Origin: Streptomyces paradoxus
Lineage (GTDB): Bacteria > Actinomycetota > Actinomycetes > Streptomycetales > Streptomycetaceae
Direction of reading: 5' to 3'
NCBI RefSeq assembly: GCF_014202475.1
Contig: NZ_JACHGV010000001.1
Span: 1,048,186-1,112,185, forward strand
DNA length: 64,000 bases
A program made the position numbers and the translations under genes. The notes beneath the pieces were generated by a model. That model saw only the letters and a program-made list of their open reading frames with translations. It did not search any database and was not told the DNA's origin. How positions within the stretch are numbered: the first letter of the stretch is position 1; each line of letters opens with the position of its first letter. Below are positions 55,153 to 63,608 of this stretch, piece after piece.

Positions 55153-56391
55153 TCAGGCGCTGCCGAGCACAACGACCGCGTTCTGGCCGCCGAAGCCGAA
55201 CGAGTTGCTGACGGCGACGGACACCGGGGTGTGCCGGGGCGCGCCGTGCACGATGTCGATCTCGGGCAGATCCGCGTCGGGGGCCTCGAAGTTGGCGGTG
55301 GGCGGTATCACCCCCTGGTCGACCGACAGGGCGGTGAACGCGGCTTCGACCGCTCCCGCGGCGCCCAGCATGTGGCCGGTCACACCCTTGGTGGAGGTGA
55401 CCGCGACCTTCGGGCCGAACATCCCGGCGATGACCCGTGCCTCGACAGCGTCGCCCTGTGGGGTGCCGGTCGCGTGGGCGTTGACGAGTGAGACGTCCGA
55501 CGCGCGGACCCTCGCGTCCGACAGGGCCTGCCGCAGCGCGAGCCGAGCGCCGCGCCCCTCCGGATCGGGGGCGGTGAGGTGATGCGAGTCCGAGGAGGCG
55601 CCGTATCCCAGCAGCCGCGCGTAGCCGCATCGGCCGCGGGACCGGGCGTCCTCGGCGCGTTCCAGGACAAGCACGGCCGCCCCCTCTCCCAGGACGAAGC
55701 CGCCGCGCCGCGCGTCGAACGGTCGGGATGCCCGGGCCGGCTCATCGCCGTGCCGGGAGAGCGCCTTCAGACGGTCGAAAGCGGTGGCGACCAGGGGGGT
55801 CACGGTGGCTTCGGTGCCGCCGGCCAGGACCACGTCGCAGCGACCCGCGCGCAGCAGGTCCAGGGCCACGCCCAGCGCGGTGGTACCCGAGGCGCATGCC
55901 GTGGACACGGAGAGAGACGGACCGTGCAGGCCCAGGTCGAGGGCCACGGTGCCGGCCGCGATGTTGCCGATGGCCTTGGGGACGGTCAGCGGGTTGACCG
56001 CACGCGGTCCCCGGACCGCCATCCGCCGCCCCTGCTCCTCCCAGGTCTGCTGCCCGCCGACCGCAGTGCCGAGCACGACGCCCACCCGGGAGGGGTCCCA
56101 GGAGCCGTCGGTCACGGCCGCGTCTGCGACGGCGGCACGGGCCGCGGCGACGGCGAACTGAGTGAAGGGGTCCATCCTGCGGGCTTCACCGCCGCACGCC
56201 TGCTCCGCGTCGAAGCCGGTCACAGCGCAGCTGAAGGACACGCCAAGACCGGCGAGCCTGGGATCGTCCGTGGCTCCGGGCAATCCGGCGCAGGCCGCTT
56301 TCCAGGCCTCGCCTGTGGTCACACCGACCGGTGTGACCATCCCGATGCCGGTGACGACGACACCGGGACGGTGCTGCGATGGGGCAGTCAT
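55153..56391 (-). CDS. Beta-ketoacyl-ACP synthase II (KASII-like)
   Basis: This 412-residue thiolase-fold enzyme has Cys166 in STACASGTT, His306 in NAHATGTPQGD and His340 in GVTGHMLGAAG, the complete Cys-His-His triad of KAS I/II enzymes. It elongates acyl-ACP with malonyl-ACP. It is the last gene of a KASIII, ACP, KASII operon, starting at ATG 56391, whose ATGA overlaps the ACP stop. Such dedicated copies in clusters build a short fatty acyl starter, as in CDA, rather than serving bulk lipid synthesis. Confidence 0.88.
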   Translation of the reverse strand: MTAPSQHRPGVVVTGIGMVTPVGVTTGEAWKAACAGLPGATDDPRLAGLGVSFSCAVTGFDAEQACGGEARRMDPFTQFAVAAARAAVADAAVTDGSWDPSRVGVVLGTAVGGQQTWEEQGRRMAVRGPRAVNPLTVPKAIGNIAAGTVALDLGLHGPSLSVSTACASGTTALGVALDLLRAGRCDVVLAGGTEATVTPLVATAFDRLKALSRHGDEPARASRPFDARRGGFVLGEGAAVLVLERAEDARSRGRCGYARLLGYGASSDSHHLTAPDPEGRGARLALRQALSDARVRASDVSLVNAHATGTPQGDAVEARVIAGMFGPKVAVTSTKGVTGHMLGAAGAVEAAFTALSVDQGVIPPTANFEAPDADLPEIDIVHGAPRHTPVSVAVSNSFGFGGQNAVVVLGSA

Positions 56392-56624
56392 GCCGTCAGA
56401 ACCGCCCCCCTGGCCTGAAGGAACTCGGCCAGTGCGGTCACGGTGGTCGCGGGGGTGAGCTCCTCCTCCTCGATGGTTATGCCGAATTCGTCCTCGAGCT
56501 GTGCACCGAGTTCCGCCAGGGAGAGCGAGTCCACCTCGAGTTGCTGGAAGGACCTGTCGGGGTCGATGGGGGCAGGGACCTTGTAAGTCCCGGCGAGGAT
56601 GTCGGAAAGGTAGTGGACGAACAT
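56388..56624 (-). CDS. Acyl carrier protein
   Basis: This 78-residue ACP has the phosphopantetheine attachment Ser33 in EVDSLSLAELG, four-helix spacing and an acidic helix III (EEEELTPATTV). The start ATG 56624 follows GAGGGGAA. It is 17 bp after the KASIII stop and overlaps the KASII start by ATGA, so it is the carrier for this starter-acyl cassette. The DSL motif fits FAS- and PKS-type ACPs rather than NRPS PCP domains. Confidence 0.9.
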   Translation of the reverse strand: MFVHYLSDILAGTYKVPAPIDPDRSFQQLEVDSLSLAELGAQLEDEFGITIEEEELTPATTVTALAEFLQARGAVLTA

Positions 56625-56641
56625 CGGCGGATTCCCCTCGG

Positions 56642-57676
56642 TCAGATCTCGGAACGTACGTGTGTCAGGTGCGGCCAGGTCAGTGCGGCCGAACCCCAAG
56701 TCAGTCCGCCTCCGAAGGCTGTGAGCACGGTGCGTGCGCCAGGCTTGAGACGTCCTCCGTCCATGGCGTCAGCCAGCGCGAGCGGGATGGAGGCGGCGGC
56801 GGTGTTGCCGACCCGGGCGATCTCGCACACCGCCGTGTCCGACGGCACCTGGAGCCGGTTGGCGACCGCGTCGATGATGCGCGCGTTGGCCTGGTGGGCC
56901 ACGAAGGCCCCGACGGTCTCCGAGCTCCAGGCACAGTCTTTCATCACCTTCCGGGCCGAACTCGTCATCTGCTCGATGGCCCTCAGGTACACCTTGCGGC
57001 CTGCCATGCTGAACCACCTTTGGCCCTCGGGTTGTTCGCGCTCGCCGGGCACGTGGATCGCATCCCGTTCCGCACCGTCGCTGCCCAGGTCGAAGGCGAG
57101 CAGGGCCCCCGGTTCCCCCGTGGTGCCGCGGCGCAGCACCACCGCCCCCGCGCCGTCGCCGAAGAGCACCGCGGTGGACCGGTCGGCGGGATCGACGATG
57201 CGGGAGTACGTCTCGGCTGCGGTCACCACAACGCTTTCTGCCATGCCCGCGCTGATCAGTCCCGCAGCGGTCGCCGTGGCGTAGATGAAGCCGCTGCACA
57301 CGGCCGAGACGTCGAAGGCCGGTATCCCGCCCTGGCCGAGGCGGTGGGCGACCTCGGGCCCGGCGGCGGGGCAGGGCCGGTCAGGGGTCGTGGTGGCAAG
57401 CACCAGCGCGTCCACCGCGGTACGGCCCGCAGAGCGCAGGGCGTTGGCGGCCGCCGCGGAGGCGAGATCCGTCATGGAGATGTCCGGGGCGGCGCGTCGC
57501 CGGGAGGCGATTCCAGTCCGTGTACGAATCCACTCGTCATCGGTGTCCAAGTGCTCCGCGAGCGAGGCATTGCTGATTTCCGTACGGGGAAGGGCGGTTC
57601 CGAGTCCGGCGATGACCGCGGCGGGCCGGGCGTCCGGTTCTTTCCAGGGCATCGGTGCGAACTCCGATGCTTGCAT
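56642..57676 (-). CDS. Beta-ketoacyl-ACP synthase III (KASIII-like)
   Basis: This 344-residue enzyme has Cys127 in AVCSGFIYA, His261 in VAHQANARI and Asn291 in VGNTAAASI, the intact triad of FabH proteins that condense an acyl-CoA with malonyl-ACP. Its start is set at ATG 57676, since AAGGGG lies about seven bases upstream; ATG 57682 is too close to it and a long frame to 57808 is unlikely. It heads the acyl-starter operon and is divergent from the sensor-kinase gene, with a StrR-type box between them. Acyl chain specificity is not readable here. Confidence 0.88.
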   Translation of the reverse strand: MQASEFAPMPWKEPDARPAAVIAGLGTALPRTEISNASLAEHLDTDDEWIRTRTGIASRRRAAPDISMTDLASAAAANALRSAGRTAVDALVLATTTPDRPCPAAGPEVAHRLGQGGIPAFDVSAVCSGFIYATATAAGLISAGMAESVVVTAAETYSRIVDPADRSTAVLFGDGAGAVVLRRGTTGEPGALLAFDLGSDGAERDAIHVPGEREQPEGQRWFSMAGRKVYLRAIEQMTSSARKVMKDCAWSSETVGAFVAHQANARIIDAVANRLQVPSDTAVCEIARVGNTAAASIPLALADAMDGGRLKPGARTVLTAFGGGLTWGSAALTWPHLTHVRSEI

Positions 57677-57839
57677 TCTCATGCCCCTTCGGTTCCTTTT
57701 CACAAACGACAGGACACAGTGTTTTCCTTGGAGTTCGGCGAAAATCGACCGTACACGGGCCCGGATATCGGGCACAACACAAGACTTGCGCCGTCTAATC
57801 CGCCCCACTGATTTCGTCTCGTCCGCGTCCGGTACAGCC

Positions 57840-57868
57840 GTCCAACCGTGCTCCGGCGCCAGTTGAAC
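57840..57868. promoter_or_regulatory. StrR-type box 3, KASIII operon/sensor kinase divergent region
   Basis: GTCCAACCG (57840-57848), 11 bases, then CAGTTGAAC (57860-57868). It fits the consensus at 16 of 18 positions. It lies 43 bp before the kinase GTG and 163 bp before the KASIII start, so it could serve both promoters. Confidence 0.6.
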
Positions 57869-57911
57869 ACTACGGAGGTACCAGCTTCCGCCCTGCCGTC
57901 ACAATGTTCTG

Positions 57912-59171
57912 GTGGAACATGGAGAAAGCGGTGCGGGGCGCAGGTGGCGACGGTCTGTGCGCGAGGTGCTCAGTCCCGAGGCACGGCCCACCGCAGGGGC
58001 GCTGCTCGTGGACGCGCTCCTCGCGATCGCGCTGGCCGTCATCGGCGTCGTCGTCAGCCTGAGGTTCGGGCCCGTCGACCCGTACGTCGTCATGGGGTCG
58101 CACGATGCGGCAAGTCCCGCCCGGCCGTACGTACCGGTGGGCGCTCGTCCGCACTACTGGCTCATCGCTCTCAACCCACTGCCCCTGGCCTTCAGGCGCT
58201 GGTACCCGCTGCCCGCCTTCTGGGCTGCGGCGGGCACGGGTCTCCTGCTGACGTCCCAGGCCACGTGGATCACCATCGCGGTCTGTGCCGCGGCCGCCTA
58301 CAGCGCAATCGCCCACAGCCGCCGGCGCGTACTCGCGGTGGCGAGTCTGGCGATCGCCGCGGTGCTGAGCAGTGTGGCCTTCCGCAACGCCGCACCGGAG
58401 CTGCCGAGCTGGTCCGCGGCCTTCGTGATCATACTGCTTGCCGGAGTCGTCGCGCGGACCGTGCGGTACTGGCAGGACCAGTTCAGAGCCAGCCAGCTGC
58501 GCGTGGCCACCCTGCAGACGGAGAAGGAGGAAGCCGCACGGCAGGCCGTGGAGGACGAACGCACCCGCATCACGGCGGAACTCCATGACATCGTGTCGCA
58601 CAACGTGAGCGTGATGGTGATCCAGGCGGGCGCGGCCAGCCGGGTGCTGGACACGGCACCGGAGGAGTCCCGGGACGCGATGCGCGCGGTGGAGACCAGC
58701 GGCCGGGCCGCGATGGCCGAACTGCGCGCCGTCATGAGCCTGTTGGCCGGACCGGGCAGCTCCGCCGACGGACTGCAGCCGCAGCCGGGGCTGGACCAGC
58801 TGGAGGCCCTGGTCAAGGGGGTGCGGGCGACCGGGATGCCGGTGGATTTCACGGTCTCCCTGCCGCCCGAATCGCTCCCGCCCGGCGTCGAACTGGCCGC
58901 CTACCGGGTCGTCCAGGAAGCCCTGACCAACGCACTCAAACACGCCTCCGGGGCAAGTGCGTCGGTCGCCCTGCGTCATGACGACGACTGGCTGGAGATC
59001 GAGGTCACCGACACGGGCGGCACCAGGGCGGAACAGGCGCGCACCGGCAACGGCAGGGGTCTGATCGGGCTGCGTGAACGGCTCGCCGCGTACGGCGGGT
59101 CCCTGGAGGCACGCCGGAGATTCGGCAGCGGCTTCTTGGTCAAGGCCCGTATCCCGCGGCGGCCCGAGTGA
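57912..59171 (+). CDS. Sensor histidine kinase, HisKA_3 type
   Basis: This 419-residue kinase has four to six N-terminal membrane helices (residues 27-185), a short coiled segment (QLRVATLQTEKEEAARQ) and a HisKA_3 dimerisation domain with phospho-His225 in ELHDIVSH. The ATPase domain has the N-box ALTNALKH and G-box GRGLIGLRERL. Start GTG 57912 has no clear Shine-Dalgarno. It is the expected partner of the response regulator at 54406, although separated from it by the acyl-starter operon. Ligand is not known. Confidence 0.85.
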   Translation: MEHGESGAGRRWRRSVREVLSPEARPTAGALLVDALLAIALAVIGVVVSLRFGPVDPYVVMGSHDAASPARPYVPVGARPHYWLIALNPLPLAFRRWYPLPAFWAAAGTGLLLTSQATWITIAVCAAAAYSAIAHSRRRVLAVASLAIAAVLSSVAFRNAAPELPSWSAAFVIILLAGVVARTVRYWQDQFRASQLRVATLQTEKEEAARQAVEDERTRITAELHDIVSHNVSVMVIQAGAASRVLDTAPEESRDAMRAVETSGRAAMAELRAVMSLLAGPGSSADGLQPQPGLDQLEALVKGVRATGMPVDFTVSLPPESLPPGVELAAYRVVQEALTNALKHASGASASVALRHDDDWLEIEVTDTGGTRAEQARTGNGRGLIGLRERLAAYGGSLEARRRFGSGFLVKARIPRRPE

Positions 59172-59205
59172 CCCCGCAACGCGGGGGTGTCATGGCCAGG
59201 AGCGT

Positions 59206-60021
59206 CTACTCCTGTCGGAACCCGGACGGCTGCGCGCGGAAGAGGTACATGCGGCAGTCGTCGGTGAGTCCGACGGTGCGATGCCAGCTCCCAGCGCCCC
59301 ATCGGAACATGTGGTAGCCCAGGGTGACGGTCAGGCTGCGGACGAGGGAACCGAAGTCGTGACCCGGCCGGTGCCACGCCTCGGTCCGCACCAGCAGCAC
59401 GGGGCGGTCGCGCAACAGCGTGTAGAAGACCCCCGCCAGCACCCTGCGCCCGGCGCTGCCGGCGTCGACCATGATGAAGTCGACCCGCTCCAGGGGCAGC
59501 CACCGGCTCACGCCGCCAAGCGTCTGCACCGGCGCCGGGCCGGGCGACGGCGTACCGGCCTGCTGCGGCTCACGGGCCGCTCGCGGTTCGCTGGGACCGG
59601 CCGGTAACCGACAGCGTCCCTGAACGGGCGTCATACGGTGGCCGAGGGAGTGCAGGGCGCGCTGGTGGCCGCTCTCGCCGGTGGCAATGCGGTGCACCGT
59701 GACGTTCTCGCACGCCAGCAGGGCTGCCACGTCCACCGGCCGGGCAGGGCGTTCCGACAGCTCGAAGTGGTGCACCCGCCCTTCGGGGCCCACCAGGTGG
59801 GACAGGACCACCGTGTACGTGGCGCCGACGGCAGCGATGTTCACGCAGACCGCGCCGGGAGCCACCACGGCGCGCAGACCGGCCAGCTCGTCCTCCATGC
59901 CCGGCAGCCACCGGGCCGCCCAGCGCAGCACCTGCGCCGCGGACGTGCCGCGGGCGCCGGGACGGCGAGGTGCGTCCCTCGTGCACCGGGCGCGCCCGCC
60001 GGACGGCGAGTTGGGGTTCAT
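59206..60021 (-). CDS. FkbM-like methyltransferase paralogue with degraded SAM motifs
   Basis: This 271-residue protein, the same length as the FkbM gene at 49947, shares its layout and a TDDCRMYLFRA ending. The SAM-binding motif I reads CVNIAAVGATYT instead of LDIGAEYGLYT, so the acid and glycine pattern is lost. The FkbM-typical VKADVEGAELAVL reads IMVDAGSAGRRVL. It may have lost catalysis or changed cofactor use. Start ATG 60021 follows AGAGAGG. It converges with the kinase gene and starts in the 575-bp gap that holds StrR-type box 4. Confidence 0.65.
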   Translation of the reverse strand: MNPNSPSGGRARCTRDAPRRPGARGTSAAQVLRWAARWLPGMEDELAGLRAVVAPGAVCVNIAAVGATYTVVLSHLVGPEGRVHHFELSERPARPVDVAALLACENVTVHRIATGESGHQRALHSLGHRMTPVQGRCRLPAGPSEPRAAREPQQAGTPSPGPAPVQTLGGVSRWLPLERVDFIMVDAGSAGRRVLAGVFYTLLRDRPVLLVRTEAWHRPGHDFGSLVRSLTVTLGYHMFRWGAGSWHRTVGLTDDCRMYLFRAQPSGFRQE

Positions 60022-60374
60022 CCGCGACCTCTCTGAAAGGCATTGATTCACGTAGCAGGCGGGATGTCGGAGTCGATGGCCCAGGTGCCACGGCACCGTT
60101 CTGCGACGGCGCCCGCTGCGGTGTTCTCGAAAGCAGCCGCACGTACCGGAGATGGACAGCAGGCAGCACTGTCGGTCGGTCCGCCGGATCGACCACAGCG
60201 GCCGCGCCTGCGACGGCCGCGGCCTCCCTTCCTGGAACGATCCGCGCACCATCATTCCAGCAATAGATGGGGTATGTACCACAGTTCGCACTGGTATGGC
60301 TGATTGGCGCCGCTCCCCCGCGGCCTTCCCCAAGGCCCCTGTCCGGCCGTGCGCACGGCCCGGCGCGCCAGTTC

Positions 60375-60403
60375 GTTCAACTGCGCAGAGTCGTCAGTTG
60401 AAC
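60375..60403. promoter_or_regulatory. StrR-type box 4, upstream of hydrolase/exporter genes
   Basis: GTTCAACTG (60375-60383), 11 bases, then CAGTTGAAC (60395-60403): a perfect palindromic fit to the consensus at all 18 positions. It lies in the gap 60022-60596, 193 bp before ATG 60597 and 353 bp before the divergent FkbM-like gene. The rest of the gap shows no gene. Confidence 0.72.
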
Positions 60404-60596
60404 GGTCGAGGTTCGACCGGACGATCGGCCGGATGATACTGATCAAGTCGTCATTCCACGCCCCGGGCGCACCGCATCGAACCGCCCGGGGCGCAGACGC
60501 GGGCCCGCACGTCCCGTCGCCGACAGGCCGACGACTGCCCGTCGGCCCGCGTCCTGAACACCTCCGTCACCGGCGGTGAAACGAGTCGGGGAAGCC

Positions 60597-61403
60597 ATGT
60601 CTTTCGTGAACACCAATGGGATCCGTATCGCTTACGAGCGCCAAGGCCGGGGGGAACCCGTCCTGCTCATCATGGGCTCGGGGGCCGCGGGCCGGGCGTG
60701 GACCATGCACCAGACACCGGCACTGAACGCGGCCGGCTACGAGACGATCACGTTCGACAACCGAGGGATCGCAGGGTCCGACGCTCCGCCCGGCATGTAC
60801 ACGCTCGACGAGCTGGTCGCCGACACCGCCGGCCTGTTGGAGGCGCTGGGTCTCGGCCCGTGCCGCGTCGTCGGCACGTCGATGGGAGCGATGATCGCGC
60901 AGGAGCTGGCCCTCGGCCGACCGGACCTCGTGCGGTCCGCGGTTCTGATCTCCACCAGGGCGAGGTCGGACGCGCTGCGCCGGGCGCAGTCAGCCGCGGA
61001 TCGCGCGCTGCGCGAGAGCGGACTGACGCTGCCTGCCTCGTACGAGGCGCTCCGGACGGTCCTGGAGATGATGTCGCCGGCGACCCTCAACGACGAAGCC
61101 GCGGTCAGGACCTGGCTGGAGATCTTCGAACTGTCCGGCGGCAGCGCGAAAGCCGCCGCCGGACAGGACGGGGTCTCCGAGTCCCTCGGCGACCGCCGCG
61201 ACGCGCTGCAGGGCGTCACGGTTCCGTGCCGCGTCATCTCCTTCTCCGACGACCTCATCTGTCCGCCGCACCTGGCCGGGGAAGTGGCCGACGCCATTCC
61301 CGGCTGCGACCTGGTGGAGATCTCCCAGTGCGGACACCTCGGGTACCTGGAGCGCCCCGACGCCGTCAATGCGGCGATCGTCGAGTTCCTCGACAAGTAC
61401 TGA
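60597..61403 (+). CDS. Alpha/beta hydrolase of cluster type
   Basis: This 268-residue cytoplasmic hydrolase has the nucleophile elbow GTSMGAMIA (Ser95), acid in SFSDDLICPP (Asp218 or Asp219) and His247 in QCGHLGYLERP. The form MSFVNTNGIRIAYERQG and LIMGSGAAGRAW is like the hydrolases found next to ABC exporters in lipodepsipeptide clusters such as ramoplanin. The role may be editing of a carrier-bound intermediate, resistance, or ester or lactone cleavage; none can be chosen here. Start ATG 60597 has GGGGAA upstream; a frame to 60576 is possible. Confidence 0.82.
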   Translation: MSFVNTNGIRIAYERQGRGEPVLLIMGSGAAGRAWTMHQTPALNAAGYETITFDNRGIAGSDAPPGMYTLDELVADTAGLLEALGLGPCRVVGTSMGAMIAQELALGRPDLVRSAVLISTRARSDALRRAQSAADRALRESGLTLPASYEALRTVLEMMSPATLNDEAAVRTWLEIFELSGGSAKAAAGQDGVSESLGDRRDALQGVTVPCRVISFSDDLICPPHLAGEVADAIPGCDLVEISQCGHLGYLERPDAVNAAIVEFLDKY

Positions 61404-61538
61404 CATGCCGTCTGTCCGGTGGTGCACACGGGGACGTCGCTCCGCGTCGTCGGGCGGACCACTGCTTGAACACCGTTTCTGACGACCGACGGTGCCGTCG
61501 CAGGGCGTTGGAGAAACACGAGAGCGAGGCAGGATTCC

Positions 61539-63440
61539 GTGACCATGCTGGACGGCCCGACGGGTCTGCGGTTCGATGACGATTCGATCACCAGGCAGAA
61601 GGTCCGACCCGGCACTGTCCGGCGGATCATCCCGTACGCCATGCGCTACCGCATGCTGCTGGTCGTACTCCTCCTGACCACGGTCGTCAGCGCGGTGATC
61701 ACGGCGGCCGGCCCCTTGGTCCTCAAGATGATCATCGATGACGGCATCCTGCCCAAGCGGCTCGGTGTCGTGGTGGGGCTGTGCCTGACGATCGCCGGCC
61801 TGGCCCTGGTGGATGCCGTTGCCATGTACGTGCAGACCTGGTGTTCGGGCCGGATCGGCGAGGGCCTCGTCTACGACCTGCGGACCAAGGTGTTCGCGCA
61901 CGTACAACGGCAGCCGCTGGCGTTCTTCACGCGGGCGCAGACCGGTGCGCTGGTCAGCCGGCTCAACGCAGACGTCATCGGAGCACGGCAGGCGGTGACG
62001 ACACTGCTGACGGATGCCGTGACCACCATCCTGACGCTGATCCTCATCCTCGGGGCGATGTTGTACCTGTCCTGGCAGATCACTGTCGCCGCGCTTGTGA
62101 TGATCCCCTTCTTCCTGCTGCCGGTGCGGCTGATCGCTCGCAGACTGCAGCGGCTCACCCGGGAGACGATGGAGCAAGACGCCGAGATGAGCTCGATGAT
62201 GAACGAGCGGTTCAACGTCTCCGGCGCCTTGCTCGCCAAGCTCTACGGCCGCACCGACGACGAGAACGGCATGTTCGCGGCCCGCGCGAGCCGGGTGCGC
62301 GACGTCGCCGTCGGCGGTCTCATCTACGGTCGGCTGCTCTTCATCATCGTCACAGTGCTCACCTCGCTCACCACGGCCTTGGTGTACGGCCTCGGCGGTG
62401 CCCTCGCCATCGACGGCGTCCTCCCGATGGGCACCCTCGTCGCGATGGTGACCCTGCTGCTCCGGCTCTACGGGCCAGTCAACGAGCTGTCGAACATGCA
62501 GGTCACAGCGATGACCGCACTGGTCAGCTTCGACCGGGTCTTCGAGGTCCTCGACCTCGAACCACTGGTGTCCGAGCGCCCCGGCGCCCGCGCTCTGCCC
62601 GCGCCGGGCCCGCATGGCAAGGCGCTGGACGTCGAGTTCGAACAGGTCACCTTCCGGTACCCCACCGCCGAGGAGGTCTCGCTCGCCTCCCTGGAGTCGG
62701 TCGGGACGCGCACACCGGAACGCGGCGACACGGAGCCGGCCCTGCACGAGTTGAGCTTCCGCGTACCGGCGGGCCGAATGACGGCCCTCGTCGGGCCGTC
62801 CGGTGCCGGGAAGACCACGATCACCAACCTGGTGCCGCGCCTCTACGATCCGACCTCGGGCAGCATCCGCATCGGCGGCCACGACGTCCGCGAGCTGACC
62901 CTGCAGTCGCTGCGGGACACGGTCGGCGTGGTGACCCAGGACGCGCACCTCTTCCACGACACCCTGCGGGCAAACCTGCTCTACGCCCGGCCCGCGGCCA
63001 CCGATCAGGAGCTGGTCGACGCCTGCGCGGCCGCACAGGTGTGGGACACCGTCAGTGCCCTGCCGGACGGCCTCGACACGGTGGTCGGTGACCGCGGCCA
63101 CCGCCTCTCCGGCGGCGAGAAGCAGCGGATCTCCCTGGCGCGGCTGCTCCTGAAGGCCCCTCCGGTCGTGGTCTTGGACGAGGCGACCGCCCACCTGGAC
63201 TCGGAGTCGGAGGCGGCGATCCAACTCGCCCTGAAGACCGCCCTGGCGGGCCGGACATCGCTGGTGATCGCGCACCGCCTGTCCACGATCCGCGAGGCCG
63301 ACCAGATCCTCGTCGTGGAACGCGGACGGATACGGGAGAGCGGCACCCACGAGGAGCTGCTTGCCGCGGAAGGGCTCTACGCGCAGCTGTACCGCACCCA
63401 GTTCACCCAACAGGCGCCCGACGGTGCCGAGGTGCGCTGA
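61539..63440 (+). CDS. Fused ABC exporter (membrane domain plus ATPase)
   Basis: This 633-residue half-transporter has six membrane helices (residues 35-330) and a C-terminal ATPase: Walker A GPSGAGKTT, signature LSGGEKQRISLARL, Walker B VVVLDEATAHLD and switch His in IAHRLST. It acts as a homodimer and exports compounds or drugs outward. The sequence between membrane part and ATPase includes an acidic linker that interrupts the usual strand. Start GTG 61539 follows GAGGCAGGA; ATG 61545 is the alternative. Next to the hydrolase, it is the likely product exporter or self-resistance pump. Confidence 0.88.
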   Translation: MTMLDGPTGLRFDDDSITRQKVRPGTVRRIIPYAMRYRMLLVVLLLTTVVSAVITAAGPLVLKMIIDDGILPKRLGVVVGLCLTIAGLALVDAVAMYVQTWCSGRIGEGLVYDLRTKVFAHVQRQPLAFFTRAQTGALVSRLNADVIGARQAVTTLLTDAVTTILTLILILGAMLYLSWQITVAALVMIPFFLLPVRLIARRLQRLTRETMEQDAEMSSMMNERFNVSGALLAKLYGRTDDENGMFAARASRVRDVAVGGLIYGRLLFIIVTVLTSLTTALVYGLGGALAIDGVLPMGTLVAMVTLLLRLYGPVNELSNMQVTAMTALVSFDRVFEVLDLEPLVSERPGARALPAPGPHGKALDVEFEQVTFRYPTAEEVSLASLESVGTRTPERGDTEPALHELSFRVPAGRMTALVGPSGAGKTTITNLVPRLYDPTSGSIRIGGHDVRELTLQSLRDTVGVVTQDAHLFHDTLRANLLYARPAATDQELVDACAAAQVWDTVSALPDGLDTVVGDRGHRLSGGEKQRISLARLLLKAPPVVVLDEATAHLDSESEAAIQLALKTALAGRTSLVIAHRLSTIREADQILVVERGRIRESGTHEELLAAEGLYAQLYRTQFTQQAPDGAEVR

Positions 63441-63463
63441 GGTCCGTCGACCGGAGTAGTGCC

Positions 63464-63493
63464 GGACCCCCTGGGAAGCTCCCCAGGGGGTCC
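63464..63493. terminator. Terminator after the ABC exporter gene
   Basis: A 12-bp perfect stem (GGACCCCCTGGG at 63464-63475 with 63482-63493) and a 6-base loop lie 23 bp after the stop. Confidence 0.8.
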
Positions 63494-63596
63494 ATCGCGC
63501 GCGATCGCGGGCCGTGCGCTGCCGACGTACATCGCAAGGATGACCCCTCGGTCGAATTACCTCCCGGGGCCGACGCCCGCCCCCCGCGGCCCGGCC

Positions 63597-63602
63597 TAAC
63601 CT
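63597..63602 (+). promoter_or_regulatory. -10-like element for a possibly leaderless ABC ATPase transcript
   Basis: TAACCT lies six bases before ATG 63609 and no ribosome site is visible, the same arrangement as at 17240-17245. Transcription would begin at or close to the A of ATG. No -35 match was found. Confidence 0.35.
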
Positions 63603-63608
63603 CGCAGC

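Noticed and set aside
58878..58896. Partial StrR-like half-site GCGTCGAAC in the kinase gene
   Set aside because: The matching left arm at 11-bp spacing is missing and the half-site has two mismatches, so it is chance similarity.
63494..63505. 12-bp palindrome ATCGCGCGCGAT behind the exporter terminator
   Set aside because: Short CG-alternating palindromes are common in this composition and it adds nothing beyond the terminator.
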